Shown: positions 26,101-37,199 of the stretch, in pieces
Layout: each line of letters opens with the position of its first letter
How positions within the stretch are numbered: the stretch's first letter is position 1
Assembly (NCBI RefSeq): GCF_028858725.1
Contig: NC_084765.1
Location: 10,061,501 to 10,125,500 of the forward strand
Origin: Colius striatus
Taxonomy: Eukaryota > Chordata > Aves > Coliiformes > Coliidae
Direction: 5' to 3'
DNA: 64,000 nucleotides
Translations under genes and position numbers: made by a program
Notes under the pieces: model-generated
Told to the model about the DNA's origin: nothing
The model's database searches: none
The model's input: only the letters and a program-made list of their open reading frames with translations

Positions 26101-26639
26101 CCCTTGAGAAAAAAACCTACAACAACCCACAACATTTTTGTTTGTTTGTTTTGCAAAAGCTGTTACAACTTAACCAGTAAAATTCCATGCTTAGGGATAC
26201 CCAGCAAAAGGGTGCACCTGTGTGCAGGGAGCCCCGCTAAGCCTCTGCAGGAGCAGCTGCAGCTGGCTTACCTGGTCCCACATTGCCAGAGCCATCTGGG
26301 CTGCCCTGTCACCTGAGGAAAGACTCTGTGGTTTTTGCTCCAAAAGCAAGTGTGCCCGTGACAAAAGTGGTTGTTGGAGGTTTTGCTGCTTTGCCTGGAG
26401 ATGCAGAAGGATGTTTTTGACTCGGGAAGGTGGAGTCACCAAAGATTTCGGAGGAGATAGCAGTTGCACCACTCTGAGAAGTTTCTGGTAAGTGATGAAT
26501 GTAAACCGGGGAGGTGAGGGTGTGGAGGCTGTAAGATCAACCCTCGTTTGATGCCTAGAGTGACTGCAAGTGTTTTGTTTTGAAATGTTCATAGTACTTT
26601 TGTGGTCCGGACCTGTCAATCTGTAACGGGTGGTGGGCA
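26101..26639. other. Shore of the orphan CpG island with strong splice-donor matches
   Basis: Higher GC than its surroundings. It contains a plus-strand donor-like CTG|GTAAGTG (boundary 26487/26488) and a minus-strand donor-like CAG|GTAAGC (boundary 26272/26271). On the minus strand an ATG frame opens at 26592 and stays open for 107 codons up to exactly that CAG (phase 0). No protein family is recognised. Whether any of this is transcribed cannot be told from sequence. Confidence 0.4.
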
Positions 26640-26950
26640 GTGCGTGAAGCAGCCGGGTGAGGCGCCCACAGCCCGCGGGAGCAGGTCACTGCTCTGGCTT
26701 TGCTACTACCCCTGCACCCAGCGGGGGCGGGGAGCAGCCCGGCCTCCGCAGGCCCGGAGCTCAGCGGCAGGGGTGCCGCGAGCAACGCTCCGGCCCCAGC
26801 AGAGGGAAAGCCGAGACAAGGCCGCAAGATGGCGCCGGCGGGCGGCCGCCTCGCGCCGCCGCCTCGGGGATCCCCGGCTCGGCGGGAGGCACCGGCGCTG
26901 CGGGTGGAGCTGCCCGAGGCTCCGAGGTCTTGACGCGGGGCTTGTGCGCC
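26640..26950. promoter_or_regulatory. Orphan CpG island, candidate promoter
   Basis: About 310 bp very rich in G+C and CpG within DNA that is otherwise AT-rich and CpG-poor. It includes GC-box-like 'gggggcgggg' (about 26720) and 'caagatggcgccggcg' (about 26826-26841), which contains the AAGATGGCG core typical of a YY1 site just downstream of housekeeping-type start sites. No known gene begins here. It lies 28 kb upstream of the GALNT18 coding start. Candidates are the promoter of a non-coding RNA, an alternative distal promoter of GALNT18, or a GC-rich decayed repeat. The island call is by inspection, not by computed observed/expected CpG. Confidence 0.6.
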
Positions 26951-27916
26951 GTGTGTAGCACCGTCAACCATGATTTCTAGTCTAGAATTCAGGGTTCAGC
27001 TTGCATTTTTAGCATCCCTTTTCCTTAAAGCTGTAAGCAAGCTTCTTTTGAAGGGATTGACAACCTAAGCACTTCAATTTCTAACAGTAATGAAAACCGT
27101 TTGATCGTAGCTTGAAAGTAAGGTTTCCTGTATTGTTTGTCCTTACACAAAGTCATGGTAATATCAACATGCCCAGAGTAGCTTTTGGAGTATCTTGAAT
27201 TTGTCTGGTGGTGGTACATGGGGAAAAATGTCTCCTGGGGGAGAAAAGAACTTCTATCCCACTTTCAATTCTTCAAAAGCTTCCTGTTACCCCTAGAGAA
27301 TCTATTCCAACTGTAAAACCTTATTTTAAGAATTAACATTTGAAAACAAGCTGTTGGAATTTCAGTGGTGCTGCAATTGGCCATCTGCTATTTTTCTAAT
27401 TCTAGCTTATGTTCGAATAAATCTGGCTCATTTTCACAGAAGTGTGTTCTAGGACTTGCATGTTTTGTCAGTGCCTGATCCTCTTGGTTTTATTCATAGA
27501 TTGTGTGGGTACCTGGGAATGGGGGTCTCAAAACTGAAAAGGTTTTGGAGGACTGTTCTTACCCATCCCTTTTCTCCAAATTTAAGAAATGGTTCTAAAT
27601 AGCACACATTTTATTATTCTGAAAGGCAAGTGAGAGGAGGATCAGTCATGGTTAATCTCTGCTCGATTATTTGTAGGTTTCAGTGATTTGACTTCCACAA
27701 AGAGTATTTTTTTATCATAAACGCTTATACTCCACTAAATAAAAGGATATGCTCCGGATTTTCAGTCTTTCTTGTTTTTAGATGTTGCTGCTGTTATGAA
27801 AGCATGAACTGCATAACTGATGGGCAGATTTCCAAAATATATTACTACTTAGCAAGGTTAACATTCCAGAGGAATAACAATACAAAGCATATCTTGATCC
27901 TGGTTAACCTAGCATT

Positions 27917-27995
27917 TGTCAAGGGTTGGGTCTTCTCTGCATTCCAGGTTACTATAGTAATTTTCTGTATTCCTGGGAGATTTGCACATACAGTC
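27917..27995 (+). repeat. Dispersed repeat, copy 1
   Basis: It begins 'tgtcaagggttgggtc' and later has 'ctgtattcctgggagatt'. It matches the segment at 29318-29383 in the same orientation: roughly 28 of the first 30 bases are identical, followed by a less conserved middle and a second well-matched block. The repeat family is unknown to me. Confidence 0.75.
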
Positions 27996-29317
27996 TTTTA
28001 AGTTGGTTTTCTTTTTGCTATATCCACATTACATATGGCTTTATGTTCTAATAACTGCACTCAAGTTTCATATAAAGAATAGGGATGTTTTGATCTGAGT
28101 CTTGTTCTTCCCTGGTGTCTTAGGTCCAGATGACTTCTGTCCCTGTCTTTTGGATCACCTACTCTTCTTCTGTCTATCATAATATTACTTACATGTTACC
28201 GGAGAGATAGCTTCATGAAATGCTTCAGGAAGGACATGCTTTTTTACTCTTTTACAGGCAGAACACCAAATCCTGTTTCCAGTCACACAGTTAATGTACT
28301 TTGGGCTGCCTGAGAATGGAATTGCAGTTGTAAGAGACAGAGAAATATCTGTGTTTTAACTATTGTACTATTAAACACTAGGTACATTATGTATGAATGC
28401 TGTTAATAGTTAGAAGGCGATGTAATAGTAAGCTATATTGTATAATGAAGCACACCAAACATGTTTTCTTTCCCTTCTCCACAAATCCAAAGCTAGCTAT
28501 CTACCTAAGAAGTCTATGGAGGCTTCCAAAATCGGCCAGTATGAAGTGAGCTCTTTGAAGAAAAATTAACTGTGTGGTGACTTACTGAGTTTAAATAAAC
28601 TTGGGAAATGATATGGCCTATTTCTAGGTGCAGTAAGCTGTTATACTTTATAAGAATGCACTGAAATCATTTGACTGTTATAGTCTTATGTGATAAATAT
28701 ATGTCATTAATGCACTTCTGGTCTTGCTGTAAACCAGTAGCTGCTGCTGTACCTGCAAAACCACACCTTTTCACACCCAGAAAGGTCAAGAGGAGCCTTA
28801 TTTGTAAGCTAGTACCTGAGATTGCCGTGTAACTTACACCCACCCCTTGACGCTTGTATGTCAAGAAGTAGTGAGGTTACAGAGCACTTGAGTCTGTGCA
28901 GTTCCACCAAAGCTAAGCTTTTTATTGCTGTGTCCTTTGTTGCTGCTCATCACCATACAGTTTCACTCTCTTTTGTAATGACTCTACTGCATGGCTGACT
29001 GCAGTTCAGAGAGATGAACTGTCTGCCAGAAATCTTCCTGAGCTCACTCCTTGTCGGGCTAGAGAGATGCCAGTTCTAGAAAAAGCTGACATGTGCAGCC
29101 TCGAGTAGGCAACTACTGCATTCAGACATGTATCTGCCTTAAATGTTGTCCTCTGAAGGACAATCAGACTAAGATGGAAGAGAGGCCACTGAAGTAATTG
29201 ACGAAGAATGCTTGCTGACTGTCCTGATACAACTTGGTGCATCAGATGGTGGAAGGTTGGGAAAAAGAAACAGAACTAAGGAGGGAAGCTGCTCCATTTG
29301 AATGCATTGAACTCAGC

Positions 29318-29383
29318 TGTCAAGGGTTGGGTCCTCTCTACATTCCACATTAAAAATTTCCTGTATTTCTGGGAGATTCAGTC
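29318..29383 (+). repeat. Dispersed repeat, copy 2
   Basis: Second copy, starting 'tgtcaagggttgggtc' and ending around 'ctgtatttctgggagatt'. It is 1.4 kb from copy 1 in direct orientation. The middle differs by substitutions and small indels. Confidence 0.75.
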
Positions 29384-30104
29384 AGGGCTGTAGGACACCA
29401 GAGCACCACCTTTGCAGTAGGCAGAGTTCCTAAGTCAAATCTCTGGAAGCTGGAAGAATATTTTGGAGAAAAAAACCTCTCCTCTCTGTGCTCCATATTT
29501 GCTCTTTGTGGGCTGTTTCCTGTTGGCTGCTGTAGAGGACAACAAAGATCCATGTTGTTCACAGTTAGACACTTAAAAGGCTTAGGAAAGGAATTGAACT
29601 CCCAGTATTTCTACTGCCTTGCTCATAGACAGTGTCTTGTAGTAGGCTGGCTACACGCAGGTGTAATGCAAGAGACTCCTTTTGTACCCTGCTGCAGTTA
29701 ACACCTGCTGGGTTAAAATCCTTTGAAGTGCTGAGTGCACTTCAGGGATAAGTAATCTCTGTACTTGAGGCATCTAAAATATAGTAGATGGCTATATGGG
29801 TTACAGAGGAAGGAAAACATGTCTGCAAGAAGGAAATGTATTGAGTCTGTGTCTTCTTTCCTAATATGAAATTCCTTATTTTTTGAGGGTCATATATAAC
29901 ATAGTGCCTGTGCTTTATATATCGATGTGCATATGGACACGGACATCACCTCTGTGGGTGGTCAGGTGCAAAATAATACTAAAATACATCGTTTTGAAAT
30001 ATACTTCTCAGTAGTACTCAGTACCCAATTAGAATAGTGCAAAGCCCCAAAACTTTGTGATAAATGACGAGCAAAACAGGAAATGTGAAAAGCATTGACA
30101 AATG

Positions 30105-30975
30105 AGAATATGGGGGGGGACTGACTGATTCCCCAGAAGGCTGTGCTACCATTCAGCAGGATCTCATCTGGCTTGAGAGTTGGGCAGAGAGGAACCTCAT
30201 GAGGTTCAACAAGGACAAGTGCAGAGTCCTGCATCTGGGAAGGAACAACGCCATGCACCAGTACGGGCTGAGAATTAACTCACTGGAGAGCAGCTCTGCA
30301 GAGAGAGACCTGGGAGTCCTGGTTGACAATAAACTAACCATGAGCCAGCGATGTGCCCTTGTGGCCAAGAAGGCCAATGGCATCCTGGGATGCATCAAGA
30401 AGAGTGTGGCCAGCAGATCAAGGGAGGTTCTCCTCCCCCTCTACTCTGCCCTGATGAGGCCTTATCTGGAGTCTTGTGTCCAGTTCTGGGCTCCCCAGCT
30501 CAAGAGGGACAGAGAACTCCTTGAGAGAGTCCAGTGGAGGGTCACCAAGATGATCAGGGGACTGGAGCATCTTCCTTATGAGGAAAGGCTGCGGGAACTG
30601 GGGCTGTTTAGTCTGGAGAAGAGGAGATTGTCGGGGGATCTCATTAATATTTACAAGTATATAAGTGGTGGATATCAGGAGGTTGGGGCATCCCTTTTTT
30701 CTATTGTATCTCAGTAGGACAAGGGGTAATGGGATGAAGCTGGAACACAAAAAGTTCCATTTAAACATAAGAAAAACCTATTTTATTGTTCAGGTGAGGG
30801 AGCCCTGGCACAGGCTGCCCAGGGAAGGTGTCAAGTTTCCTTGTCTACAGGTCTTCAAAACCCACCTGGATGCATTCCTGTGTGACCTGATCTAGGTGAA
30901 CCTGCTACTGCAGGGGGGTTAGTCTAGATGATCTCTAAAACTCCCTTCCAACCCTACCATTCTATGATTCTATGA
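30105..30975 (+). mobile_element. CR1 LINE, ~0.87 kb, relatively young, frameshifted ORF2
   Basis: Sense-strand CR1 containing the C-terminal end of ORF2 (downstream of the reverse transcriptase catalytic core) and the 3' UTR. It ends 'attctatgattctatga', the octamer repeat. A frame open from 30199 to 30717 carries typical CR1 residues ([48 protein letters not shown]). The downstream part (TRGNG-KLEHKKFHLN..) continues in another frame to 30895, so there is one frameshift near 30.70-30.72 kb. The copy is 5'-truncated and non-functional, but it is the best preserved CR1 in the window. Confidence 0.97.
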
Positions 30976-33900
30976 AAATGTCGATGCCAAATTTTGCTCA
31001 ATTTTGTTCTTTGGCAGGCTGATTTCTGTAGGTGTAGACCTTTCAGACGCTATTCTGAAAGATGCCAACGTTTTGCTCAGCAGATACAAGGAGCACAAAT
31101 GCTTGCAGTCAGCAGACGTTCTGCAGTGTCAGGCTACCACACAGAGGAATAAAGAAATCAGTGCTGTTTATATTACTTTTCATTTGTGAATTTTCATCTG
31201 TTTTGCATCTTTTGAGTCCAAGTATTGCCAGACGTTGAATGTTTTCAACTACCAGTGATGTCACTGGGGTGTGAGGTCAATTAGGACATAATGAGATGTT
31301 AAGCTCATAAGGTCAGCCCTATACTGACTCTTTAGAAGAAATTTTACTGAAACACAACCATGTTACTTCAGTCTTCACCGTCTTCTATGTCTGTTAAAAA
31401 AGGGTACTGAATAAGCAGATAGAATCTGTACAGGTAAGTATTAGGCAAACGAAGATGGTTATTAAAGAGTGGTTATCATTAGCATTGTCTTGCACACTAA
31501 GATAGTCTGGATTAGCATACTGATGTTGTGATTAATGGCCTTATCAAAACTCAGAAAATTACAGAACTTACACAAAGGAATGCAATATCCGCTACCACCA
31601 CATGACTTAATAACAAGGCAAAGCATGAAACAATGTTTGATGTCATTAATAAAATCTATCATGGGATGCAGGAAAGTATTTGCCACTGCATCAGTCCTTG
31701 AGGGAAAAGCAGATAAGACAGCTGTGGTGATAGAGTAGATAATACATTAAAGAAAAATTAACATATCTTTTGGGGATCTCTTTGGCAGGAGGTGAAGGGA
31801 AGCTTTTCTTCATGAGTGGAAACTGCAGTTGTCTCAAAGCATGGAGAACATCATGGTTAGGAATCTAAAGCAAGCAGTGCTAACATAGACCCGTTTCAGG
31901 TGCCTGTATATTTTATGAAACCAGTGCTAATTGTTCAAATAGCAGTTTCAGCTGCAGTTGTGTTTTTACCTACAGGTAGTGACTCCTGCAGAATGCACTC
32001 ACTATTTTCCTCATCAATTTCAGCTAATAATATCCTATAGCTGTAAAAACACAATGAGTTTTCAGATTCTTCATTTTAGCTAAACTGTATAAAAAAAAAT
32101 TCTTAAATTTTCAGAACTTTGTGTTTTCATTTCCTTGCCTTGCCTAAATAGTTGTCTGGCTTTGCCATGGGCACTGAAATCTGTAAGTCCTGTGGCCTCT
32201 TCATGCCTCCATTGGCTTCATCCTCTTAAACAATGGGCATGCTTTAGTAATTACATGATTTCGCACAGCTGTGAAATAGAAGGCATACTGATCAAATCAT
32301 GCAACTCATGAGGCACAAGTGTCAAACATTGTATCTAGGAATAGCCTAAGATGGTCTCTGGAAGGAGACTTAGTTTTGGGATCCTGCTGCTACAATCACT
32401 TACCACATAAATTGTGCCCAAACTGAAAGAGACCTTTCAGTCTCTTGAAATCTGGCACAAAATAGGCAGAGATTGTAGAAAAGGCACAATGGTTGTCTTG
32501 CAAAGTTGGTGCAAAACTGGAAGGTCTACAGTATGCAAGATGTCTCCAGACTTTTAACTCCCCAACATTGATCCAAAATACTGAACATGAACCAAGTTCT
32601 TAGTAACCTGACTGCCATCTGTGTTAGTCCTGCTGATAATGGTGATCACAACACATATAGTGTCCTTGTCTTGAAGGAAGGAATTCACTCACCTCAGTTT
32701 GGCAAATAGCACAGGTATGAACAAGTCATCTACTGGTTCAGGAAGTAAATATTTTTGAGCCCAAATATTCTTGTAAGAATGCAATGTGCTTGGTCTCATG
32801 GCTTTGGGCATTGATGAGATCATCTTGAAGGTATTTAGAGGAGGAGCAGAATTTGATTTCCTGTGTTTCTTCTGTTCTTCCTGACACTAGAAAATGGCAT
32901 TTAAGCACCTTATTAATGAGGAGGTATTTTCAGTGCTGTAACTGAATGACTTAAAATAATCAGGAACTCACTGGGCACATGGCCAAAGCTCTGAGCTAGA
33001 AAAATCAAATCATTTATGGATTTTTCTCCTTATTCGGTCTACTTGAACCACCTAATGATGCAAAGCTTGGAGGTCGCAGGTCTGAATGTGAGATTATTTG
33101 AAAAGAATCTCATCAAGTTGGCTTAGCTACATATAAAACTGTGGTATATTCCCTTACCCCAGCTAAGTTAATCTTTCTTTTTTTCTGTCTTCTGTTTTTG
33201 TCAGTCTGAACCATACAGTTACAGAAGACTTGCGGAAGGACTATGCAATGGCTTGTATTTTTGACAAAAAAAAAAAGCCTCACAACTAATTGGTAACAGC
33301 CAAGTCTGCTCTATCAGGATGTGTGCTGCATCTGTTGCTTGTGTCTTGCAACATTTCTTCATCTGGGATCTGTTCACTGAGTTCTGAGATGCTTGCCAGA
33401 AAAAAAACCCCGACAAATGCTTCTAAGATCTTAAAGAATGCACATTAGCTGTCTGTGATGGGATCCATTTCACTGCATGTCTGAAGGAGGAATGTCTGTC
33501 TGCTAGTAATATGTTCCTCCAAGACAGTTAAGTCAGGCATCTCTGCTACTCTGGCTTGAAGAGATCTCTGCAATGAGAAGTTGAGCTCTGGCTGGAGTGG
33601 TGAATGACACCAAGGTTGCTTCAACTCTTAAACTATTACCATTAGCACAAGAAGGAAGAGAGTGCGGGAGCTGTGTGCTGACCTGAAAATGAAATGTATG
33701 CATGTTCTCCCTTGATTTACGTACTCTGCCTTGAATGTGGTTTTAATGCATTTTTTAGTATGACACCATTGCTGGGCACTGTTAAACACAGCACATATGC
33801 CCATCATCATAACTCTAGTTCATTCTCTTCCAGTTCTCCTGATTATATTTCAGTAGGTTATTAAAAAAGTTCTGTAAGGAAAACACACCTGCTGGGTGAA

Positions 33901-35237
33901 GACAGATTATTCAAATGTCAGGAGAGAACCTCCTCCATATGTACTGTAATGGAAGCAAAGAATCTTAAAATAGACTTCTATGACTTGCATGATAACTGAA
34001 ATACAGTTTACTAGGGAGGTATCGTCAATGTGAGTAAGGAACTTTCCTTTTCTGATGGCACTGGATGAAAAATGGTATATTAAAGTGCTTCAGTTACTGC
34101 TTGAAGAGTATAATCTGTGTCAGATCGAGAACACATTATGCACCCTCTTTCTCACCATCTGCCCAACAATCAGTTTAACTTAATCTGCGAGTGACAGAAA
34201 ACCAGCCTTCAGTAACTTGAGAACGCGACATTTATCACATTTAATATCTACTGAAGGATATGTGTATTACTAAAAAAGGTGCTCGGTCTAGTACTAAAAC
34301 AATGGAGCAGTTCTTTGGGTTTTTGTCTTCAATTCTGTATAAGACCATCAATGAAATGCTATAATCTTGCTTGTCAGTATGTAGTTGTCTTTTAATTACT
34401 GGCTGATAAGTAGTAATTTTTTTTCATGTTTACTGGTTTCAAAGGCAAAATCTTTTCCTAAGACTTTTCCAGTCTCAAGGAAGTGAAACTATTTCACAGT
34501 CTTAAACTGCAGATGTATCTTAGGTGTATCTTTTGTTCCCCACAGTGCATTTATTGTGTATTGCCTGATGATGAAGGAATGTACATGCATAGACTTCAGT
34601 CATCACCATGTCATGTCAAAACCTACGTCTTGCAGCTGATTAATTTGGAGTGGGAGGGAAGGATGAGGGAGAAGCCCATGTTGATTTTATAATTGTCAGA
34701 TGTCTTGTAAAGCATTCAACTTGCTTGAAACCTTCCATGTGAAGCAGCAGCATAACACTGCAGAAATGGTTCTTGGGCATAGAAGTCTTTGAGAAGCAGG
34801 GGTATATTCAGTCTCTTGCCTCTCTAAAGACTCGTGTGGTAATATCTTCTATGTAACAAAAACCAGGTCTATACATTGGTCTGGACTGAATGCTAGTAGG
34901 GAAAAACTAAAGGCATTTGCATGAGAGATGTATTGATGGGGTAACATTGGAAGATTTGATTCATCAGGCATTGAAAGTTGGATGAATGAGGCACCAGTTC
35001 ACCTCCCAAGATGCTGGCTCCCTCGCGCAAGGCTCCACATGTGCTGCCATGGTTCTACTGCAGTGGATGAGCTGTGTAACACAGGTCTGCACTCGGCATA
35101 GCATAAGGTTGTAGCAGAAAGCAGATTGGAACTGATGGTATGAGCCATCATCAGTGTAAGAGGTGGACACATGCTTCTGCTTTACAAGTGTGCTGTGTTA
35201 CCTGTAGTATACTTATAAACGAGGCTTTTCTCAATGA
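30976..35237. other. Intergenic, no gene seen
   Basis: Unique AT-rich DNA. All frames are under 75 codons and have no recognisable domain. Confidence 0.6.
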
Positions 35238-35506
35238 TGGCCAATGATAGGACAAGGGGCAATGAGTATAAGCTGGAACATAAGAGGTTCCAGAGAAATA
35301 CAGGGAAGAATTTCTTCACTGTGGGGGTGGGGGAGCACTGGAAAGGGCTGCCCAGATGGGTTGTGCAATCTCCTTCTCTGGAGACATTAAAAAACCCACC
35401 TGGATGAGTTCCTGTGTGACCTACTCAAGATGGTCCTGCTCTGGCAGGGGTATTGGACTAGATGACCTTTTGAGGTCCCTTCCAGCCCTTGACATTCTGT
35501 GATTCA
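35238..35506 (+). mobile_element. CR1 LINE 3' end
   Basis: Sense-strand CR1 3' end with landmarks in order: 'aggacaaggggcaatgag', 'gctggaacataagaggttcc', 'gggctgcccag', 'cctggatgagttcctgtgtg', 'attggactagatgacctttt', and the terminal 'acattctgtgattc'. It differs from the 30.1 kb copy in its 3' UTR ('gaggtcccttccagccctt'), so it is probably another subfamily. Only the extreme ORF2 end and the UTR remain. Confidence 0.95.
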
Positions 35507-37163
35507 GTGAATCCCATTGTGGGCTTAACTGAGGTTTTGGATTGTTGGTTTTTAAAAAAAAAATATTTTAAGGGATGAGTTCCAAATATTTTCGGTAAGC
35601 TAGTTTTAATTTTACAGCTTCATAAGGAAAACTAAATCTTGATGGCTAGGATCAGATTAACTTAGATACATAATCACAAAATCAGATCCTAGAAGACAGG
35701 GAAGTCATGGTGGTATTCTATTGCATTATTGTGTGCAAGGAAATTATATCAAAGACTTTTTCTATTAAAATTTACAGAAGTCAAAATTTTGCTACAATCT
35801 TAAAAAGACAACACTAACCAGTCAGGTCTTGACACTGTTTTAATGAGAACTTAATTGGCAATGAGCAAACATTCACCAGGACAGTCAGCACTTGTAAAAG
35901 TCTTCCATCAAGCCTAGTGGTGTGCTTCTACTGATGCTGGATTCAACTGCAAATATTACTGTAAGCTTCAGGCCCTTAGGAGGCCAGGAACCCAAGACTC
36001 ACAGGTTTCCTGGAAAATATTTGCACTGTCTTGATGAGACAATTTTTAGAATGTGTATTGAGGACAGGCTTAGCTACATTAAAAGCAATTGATTCTGTAG
36101 GGAACATTTCAAAACATAATATATGCCATTGAGCAATCTAGACATTTTTCTCTTAAAAAATCGTGTTAAATTATGTTCTTGACAGCTATTTGGAACTTCA
36201 TGATAGTGACTTATGCTTCACCAGCCTGTTAGTATTCATGCAAACTTTGTGGCTAGTTTTGATTTGTTCTTTTTCTGTCAATAAATATGTATGCAATGCT
36301 GAAAAGACAACATCTGCAAGGTTAATAGAAACCCGGAAAGTGGCTTTCAGCAGCGCATGTTAAAATGTGCCAGAGGCAATCATCAAACTTTAGCTGTTTA
36401 GCCTTGGTATCTGGAAATTCTTAGTTGTAGGCTGAAAACATAAAGCAAGCTTTGCTGGATCTGAGACAGAACTAACACAACAGTAACGGACAAGCCTTTC
36501 CTGTATGCCCTAGCTATAGCAGCACTGAAGTAATCTCCATGTTCCTGAATGCACATGCAAGTAATGGGTCTGTGCTGTGTTTCTGTGATGGGCACACCTA
36601 TGTTAACTGGAGTGCTGGAGTCTTCCCCTGTACAATAGGAAATTTTCTCTTACGAGCAAGAACTACAAAGGAACTTCTCTCTGTGTTATTATGGGTCCTC
36701 TCTGTACCATAGTGACTTCACAATTAAGACAGTGTAGGTTTTTCTGGTTTTGGTGGAGCTGAGAGGCTTATTAACAGTCCTCTGAGTGGTTTTGCCAATG
36801 ATGCCTGTCAAAAAGGAGCTGTAGAGGGAAGGGGAGGGAGAGATCTTAGAATATTGAGGAAAATCTAATGAATGAAACTTGAGTGACGGGTTCATTTTCC
36901 TATTTCTTTTTTTAAAAAAGGGTAAAGTTTCTGTTGAGGTAATCTGAGTTCAACTATGCTGATTTGTCAGTTAGGGTCAGTTCTTACCTGTGTGCGTAAA
37001 ATAGTTCAAGGAAGAAAGAGGTGGATACTCCCTGTCCTTTGGACTTGTTCTATAGTGTACAAGGGCACTGAGAACAAAAATATTCTTCATGGCAGACAAA
37101 ACTAAAAATGAGTGCTTTGTTGCCTGAATGTGTAGGATACCAAATGCAACGAAAGCTAGGACA

Positions 37164-37199
37164 AGCTACTTCAAATTTTGAAGTAACTTTGAAGTAGCT
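37164..37199. repeat. Inverted repeat with 12-bp perfect arms
   Basis: AGCTACTTCAAA (37164-37175) is followed after 12 bases by its exact reverse complement TTTGAAGTAGCT (37188-37199). The spacer itself repeats part of the arm (TTTTGAAGTAAC). Confidence 0.9.

Larger units (their letters stand above)
26951..30104. other. Intergenic, no gene seen; holds a duplicated 60-80 bp segment
   Basis: AT-rich unique DNA apart from two related segments at 27917-27995 and 29318-29383. No exon was recognised. Confidence 0.55.
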
